In this document: positions 21,923 to 24,719 of the stretch, piece after piece
How the letters are laid out: every line of letters begins with the position of its first letter
Position numbering within the stretch: position 1 is the stretch's first letter
Source: Alkalibacter sp964582705
GTDB lineage: Bacteria; Bacillota; Clostridia; Eubacteriales; Alkalibacteraceae
Direction: 5' to 3'
Assembly (NCBI GenBank): GCA_964582705.1
Contig: CAZOTE010000026.1
Location: forward strand, 1 to 24,719
DNA: 24,719 bases
Made by a program: the position numbers and the translations under genes
The notes under the pieces: generated by a model
What the model saw: the letters and a program-made list of their open reading frames with translations, nothing else
Told to the model about the DNA's origin: nothing
Database searches by the model: none

Positions 21923-22777
21923 ATGCATAAGCTCACATCTCCAAGGACTATAGAAGATATTTTAAAAAGTCACGGATTTAAAATGAGTAAAAAATTTGGA
22001 CAGAATTTTTTGACGGATGAAAACATTGTCTTAAAGATAGTAAATGCGGCAAGAGTAACAAAAGAGGATGTTGTGCTTGAGATAGGTCCTGGAATTGGGG
22101 CCATGACCGCCAAGCTTTGTGAAAGGGCAAAGCATGTAATAGCCGTTGAAATAGACAAGATGCTAATACCCATACTCGATGAGACCTTGGCCGAATACGA
22201 AAATTGTACAGTAATAAATGAAGACATCTTAAAGCTGGATATAAATGCCGAGATAATAAAGCATACCGACAAAAAAATAAAGGTCGTAGCCAATCTTCCG
22301 TACTATATAACCACCCCTATAATAATGGGGCTTTTGGAAAAAGATCTTCCAATAGAGAGCATAACGGTAATGATACAAAAGGAGGTGGCGGAGAGGATTG
22401 CAGCTACTCCGGGAGGCAAGGAATATGGAGCCTTAACCGTGGCCTGTGGCTATTATACAAAGCCACAGCTATCTTTTATCGTACCCTCCAGCGTATTTAT
22501 TCCAAAACCCAAGGTGGATTCTGCAGTCATTCATATGGAGGTTAGAGATGACAGGCTTATGGATAAAAATGATAAAGATAGGTTTTTTGCTGTTGTTAAG
22601 GCCGGTTTTGCCAACAGGAGAAAAACCCTTCTTAATACGCTGTCAAACAACCTTCACTATGAAAAGTCTGATGTAAAAAAAGCCCTCTTAAAAGCTGGAA
22701 TCGAAGAGAGCAGAAGGGCTGAGACCCTTTCATTTGAAGATTTTAAACGAATCGCAGAGGCATTTGGAGAGCTATAA
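21923..22777 (+). CDS. rsmA: 16S rRNA (adenine1518/1519-N6)-dimethyltransferase
   Basis: This 284-residue methyltransferase (KsgA) dimethylates two adjacent adenines in helix 45 of 16S rRNA late in 30S assembly. Motifs: FGQNFLTDENIV (25-36), SAM-binding VLEIGPGIGAMT (51-62), ANLPYYITTP (the NxPY catalytic loop), and FIPKPKVDSAVI. The C-terminal helical domain has FANRRKTLLNTLSN. The ribosome site is weak (AAAAGG), consistent with coupling to rnmV. It is the last gene of the operon and is followed by a strong terminator. Confidence 0.96.
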   Translation: MHKLTSPRTIEDILKSHGFKMSKKFGQNFLTDENIVLKIVNAARVTKEDVVLEIGPGIGAMTAKLCERAKHVIAVEIDKMLIPILDETLAEYENCTVINEDILKLDINAEIIKHTDKKIKVVANLPYYITTPIIMGLLEKDLPIESITVMIQKEVAERIAATPGGKEYGALTVACGYYTKPQLSFIVPSSVFIPKPKVDSAVIHMEVRDDRLMDKNDKDRFFAVVKAGFANRRKTLLNTLSNNLHYEKSDVKKALLKAGIEESRRAETLSFEDFKRIAEAFGEL

Positions 22778-22781
22778 TGGC

Positions 22782-22828
22782 AAAAAGGACTTGTGGATAA
22801 GTTTATCCCATTGCACAAGTCCTTTTTT
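22782..22828. terminator. Bidirectional terminator between rsmA and the FAH-family gene
   Basis: AAAAAGGACTTGTG (22782-22795) and CACAAGTCCTTTTT (22814-22827) pair perfectly over 14 bp with T-runs on both strands. The 18-nt loop has its own GATAA/TTATC stem. A perfect DnaA box, TGTGGATAA (22792-22800), is embedded in it. Confidence 0.9.
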
Positions 22829-22832
22829 GATG

Positions 22833-23720
22833 CTATTTTTCGATGTAGTTTACCAGCTTGCCTATGCCTTCAATCTCACAGGCTATCTCGTCACCAGGCT
22901 TTAGGGTTTTTGGAGGATCAAAACCAAATCCCACTCCGGCAGGGGTTCCGGTAAGGATGATGTCTCCTGGATATAAGGTCATTCCCTTGGAAAGGTCGCT
23001 TATTAGCTCCGATATGCTAAATATAAGCTTGGAGGTTTTGGAGCTTTGCCTTGTTTCTCCATTGACCTTGGATGTAATCGTAAGATCAGGAGGATAGGCT
23101 ATCTCGTCTGCTGTCACGATCACCGGTCCCAATGGACAGCAGGTATCGAGACTCTTTCCCTTGAACCACTGGGTATGCTTCATCTGGATGTTCCTTATGG
23201 AGATATCGTTTCCCACTGTATAGCCGAATATATGCTCTTCGGCATTGTCCATATGAATATTAAGGCCTATTTTACCTATTATAACTGCCAGCTCGACTTC
23301 ATAGTCGATTGAGTCGGTTATCTCCTTGTGATTTAGTATCGTGTCTTCAGGCCCTATTGAGGGGTACGCAACCTTGGTGAAGTAGATTGGAAACTGGGGA
23401 ATCTGTGATGGCGCTCCAGGCAGGGACTTTATTTCTTCTGCGTGATCTAAGTAGTTTTTTCCTATGCAGAATACATTTCGCCGTGGATAAGGGATGGGGC
23501 TCTCAAGCTTTATCTTATCTTCTGAGATATAGTTAATATCATTCCTCTCCAAAGCAGATAGAAGCCGTGGCCTAAATTCTTCGTATCTTTCTATAAGTTC
23601 TATCATGCTTTGGTGAGGCGTGGACACGCCCAGTTCTGTTAAATCGATTATTCCATTGTCTGTAAGCAAGCCAAGCTTCATATCGTTTGAGCCCTTGATG
23701 CTGTAATTTGCTAGTTTCAT
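22833..23720 (-). CDS. Fumarylacetoacetate hydrolase (FAH)-family protein
   Basis: This 295-residue protein has an N-terminal domain of about 75 residues followed by the FAH catalytic domain. Seen: the start of the catalytic domain FCIGKNYLDHAEE, the metal-binding DYEVELAVIIGK, then GYTVGNDIS, QWFKGKSLDTCCPLGP and ILTGTPAGVGFG. The family includes 2-hydroxyhepta-2,4-dienedioate isomerases, fumarylpyruvate hydrolases and oxaloacetate decarboxylases (FAHD1); which reaction applies here cannot be decided. No aromatic-degradation genes are nearby, so a housekeeping oxaloacetate or acylpyruvate role is as likely as catabolism. GAGG precedes ATG 23720 by about 8 nt. It is a single gene between a terminator and the divergent asnS. 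Confidence 0.9.
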   Translation of the reverse strand: MKLANYSIKGSNDMKLGLLTDNGIIDLTELGVSTPHQSMIELIERYEEFRPRLLSALERNDINYISEDKIKLESPIPYPRRNVFCIGKNYLDHAEEIKSLPGAPSQIPQFPIYFTKVAYPSIGPEDTILNHKEITDSIDYEVELAVIIGKIGLNIHMDNAEEHIFGYTVGNDISIRNIQMKHTQWFKGKSLDTCCPLGPVIVTADEIAYPPDLTITSKVNGETRQSSKTSKLIFSISELISDLSKGMTLYPGDIILTGTPAGVGFGFDPPKTLKPGDEIACEIEGIGKLVNYIEK

Positions 23721-23770
23721 ATATTTCGCCTCATTTCCAAGTTATCTTGTATTTCACTTCATACACACTA

Positions 23771-23779
23771 TGATATAAT
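23771..23779 (+). promoter_or_regulatory. Extended -10 promoter of asnS
   Basis: TGATATAAT (23771-23779) is a perfect extended -10 element 40 nt before the asnS ATG; no good -35 is seen. The leader of about 33 nt leaves no room for a T-box. Confidence 0.55.
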
Positions 23780-23818
23780 ATTTTTATAATTAAATAAATG
23801 ATAAAGGGAGGAAATTCC

Positions 23819-24700
23819 ATGAAATATGATCTCATCAGAAATTTTTACGATAATAAAGAAGATTTTTCGGATAAGGAAGTCACAATAAGTGGATGGATAA
23901 GAACCATAAGGGATTCAAACAAGTTTGGATTCATCGAAATAAATGACGGGACATCTTTTAAAGGAATACAGGCAGTATACGATGACAGCCTGCCTAATTT
24001 CTCTGAGATAGGAAAGTATCCCGTAGCTACTGCTATCGTCGCAACAGGAAAATTTGTCCTTACGCCGGAAAGCAAACAGCCATTTGAGATAAAGGCAACA
24101 TCCATATCATTGGAAGCACCATCGGATTCCAAGTACCCTTTGCAGAAAAAAAGACATACTCTGGAGTATTTAAGGACTATTGCCCACTTGCGACCTAGGA
24201 GCAACACATTTGCTGCAGTTTTTAGGGTTAGAAGCCTGGCATCCTACGCTGTTCACAAGTTTTTTCAGGAGAAGGGTTTTGTCAACGTCCATACCCCGAT
24301 AATTACCGCAAGTGACGCAGAAGGTGCGGGAGAGATGTTTAAGGTGACCACCCTGGATCTTTTGGATATTCCAAGAGGTGACGGGAATGAAGTGGATTTC
24401 ACCAAGGATTTTTTTGAGAAGCCTGCAAGTCTAACCGTCAGCGGCCAGCTCGAAGGGGAGATATTTGCCCTTGCATTCAGAAACATATACACATTTGGTC
24501 CAACGTTTAGGGCTGAAAACTCAAACACGCCTAGACATGCCGCCGAATTTTGGATGATAGAGCCGGAAATAGCTTTTGCAGACATTAAAGACGATATGGA
24601 TCTTGCAGAGGAGATGATAAAATATCTCATCAGATTCGTCCTTGAAAATGCCCCTCAGGAAATGGAGTTTTTCAACTCCTTCATAGACAAGGGTTTGTAG
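23819..24700 (+). CDS. asnS: Asparaginyl-tRNA synthetase, N-terminal two-thirds, ended by an in-frame TAG
   Basis: This class II synthetase charges tRNA-Asn. The OB-fold anticodon domain (about 1-110, with VTISGWIRTIRDSNKFGFIE) leads into the catalytic core: motif 1 around FFQEKGFVNVHTPIIT, then TVSGQLEGEIFALAF, and motif 2 FGPTFRAENSNTPRHAAEFW. GGGAGG (23806-23811) lies 7 nt before ATG 23819; an upstream in-frame ATG (23798) has no ribosome site. A TAG at 24698-24700 ends the frame at 293 residues, where full-length AsnRS has about 463. The same frame continues after the TAG as DRLEGI, matching the expected family sequence (SRLERF in the E. coli enzyme as I recall it). The stop therefore looks like a single-base change, TTG to TAG, or a sequencing error. 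As read, motif 3 is lost and the product would be inactive. Confidence 0.88.
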   Translation: MKYDLIRNFYDNKEDFSDKEVTISGWIRTIRDSNKFGFIEINDGTSFKGIQAVYDDSLPNFSEIGKYPVATAIVATGKFVLTPESKQPFEIKATSISLEAPSDSKYPLQKKRHTLEYLRTIAHLRPRSNTFAAVFRVRSLASYAVHKFFQEKGFVNVHTPIITASDAEGAGEMFKVTTLDLLDIPRGDGNEVDFTKDFFEKPASLTVSGQLEGEIFALAFRNIYTFGPTFRAENSNTPRHAAEFWMIEPEIAFADIKDDMDLAEEMIKYLIRFVLENAPQEMEFFNSFIDKGL

Positions 24701-24719
24701 GATAGATTAGAGGGAATCT

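Noticed and set aside
24698..24700. Pyrrolysine or other recoding of the asnS TAG.
   Set aside because: Nothing in the window suggests TAG recoding; several genes end in TAG, and family alignment predicts a hydrophobic residue here, explained by one base change.

Overview
The window looks like chromosome of a low-GC, anaerobic Firmicute of the Clostridia/Tissierellia kind. This is inferred from A+T-rich intergenic DNA, strong AGGAGG-type ribosome sites, TTG/GTG starts, and gene content: rubredoxin, a clostridial 2[4Fe-4S] ferredoxin, two-subunit oxygen-sensitive class I fumarase and RNase M5. The gene order tmk-holB-ricT-(...)-trmN6, and rnmV-rsmA further on, resembles the origin-proximal region of Bacillus subtilis. 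I found no tRNA, rRNA, CRISPR array, insertion sequence, integrase or phage gene. The longest stretch without a gene is about 240 bp (10287-10524).

Layout. 1-1771 (+): an amino-acid ABC importer (end of the binding protein, permease, ATPase). 1795-2703 (-): EamA/DMT exporter. 2837-3523 (+): Bcp-type peroxiredoxin and rubredoxin. 3633-5549 (+): fumarase alpha and beta plus an unknown two-helix membrane protein. 5619-5948 (-): thioredoxin. 6103-10025 (+): YaaO-like decarboxylase, thymidylate kinase, DNA polymerase III delta-prime and RicT, tightly coupled. 10116-10286 (+): 56-residue ferredoxin. 10343-10468: a cluster of DnaA-box-like 9-mers. 10525-11292 (+): TrmN6-like methyltransferase. 11314-18829 (-): a nine-gene histidine operon, hisZ-G-D-C-B-H-A-F-IE. 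18983-22777 (+): HAD phosphatase, CCA-adding enzyme, MntP, RNase M5, RsmA. 22833-23720 (-): FAH-family enzyme. 23819-end (+): asparaginyl-tRNA synthetase, interrupted by an in-frame TAG near the window edge.

How the genes work together. The his operon encodes every histidine-pathway step except a recognisable histidinol-phosphate phosphatase; a HAD phosphatase lies divergently beside it. It has a near-consensus promoter and a leader of only about 40 nt. Peroxiredoxin, rubredoxin and thioredoxin form a thiol/redox defence group suited to an anaerobe. The tmk-holB-ricT and CCA-rnmV-rsmA groups are housekeeping replication and RNA-maturation genes. Most of the window is ordinary core genome. The points most worth a second look are the DnaA-box cluster where B. 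subtilis carries yabA, the premature stop in asnS, a hairpin between the importer's binding-protein and permease genes, and the missing hisN.
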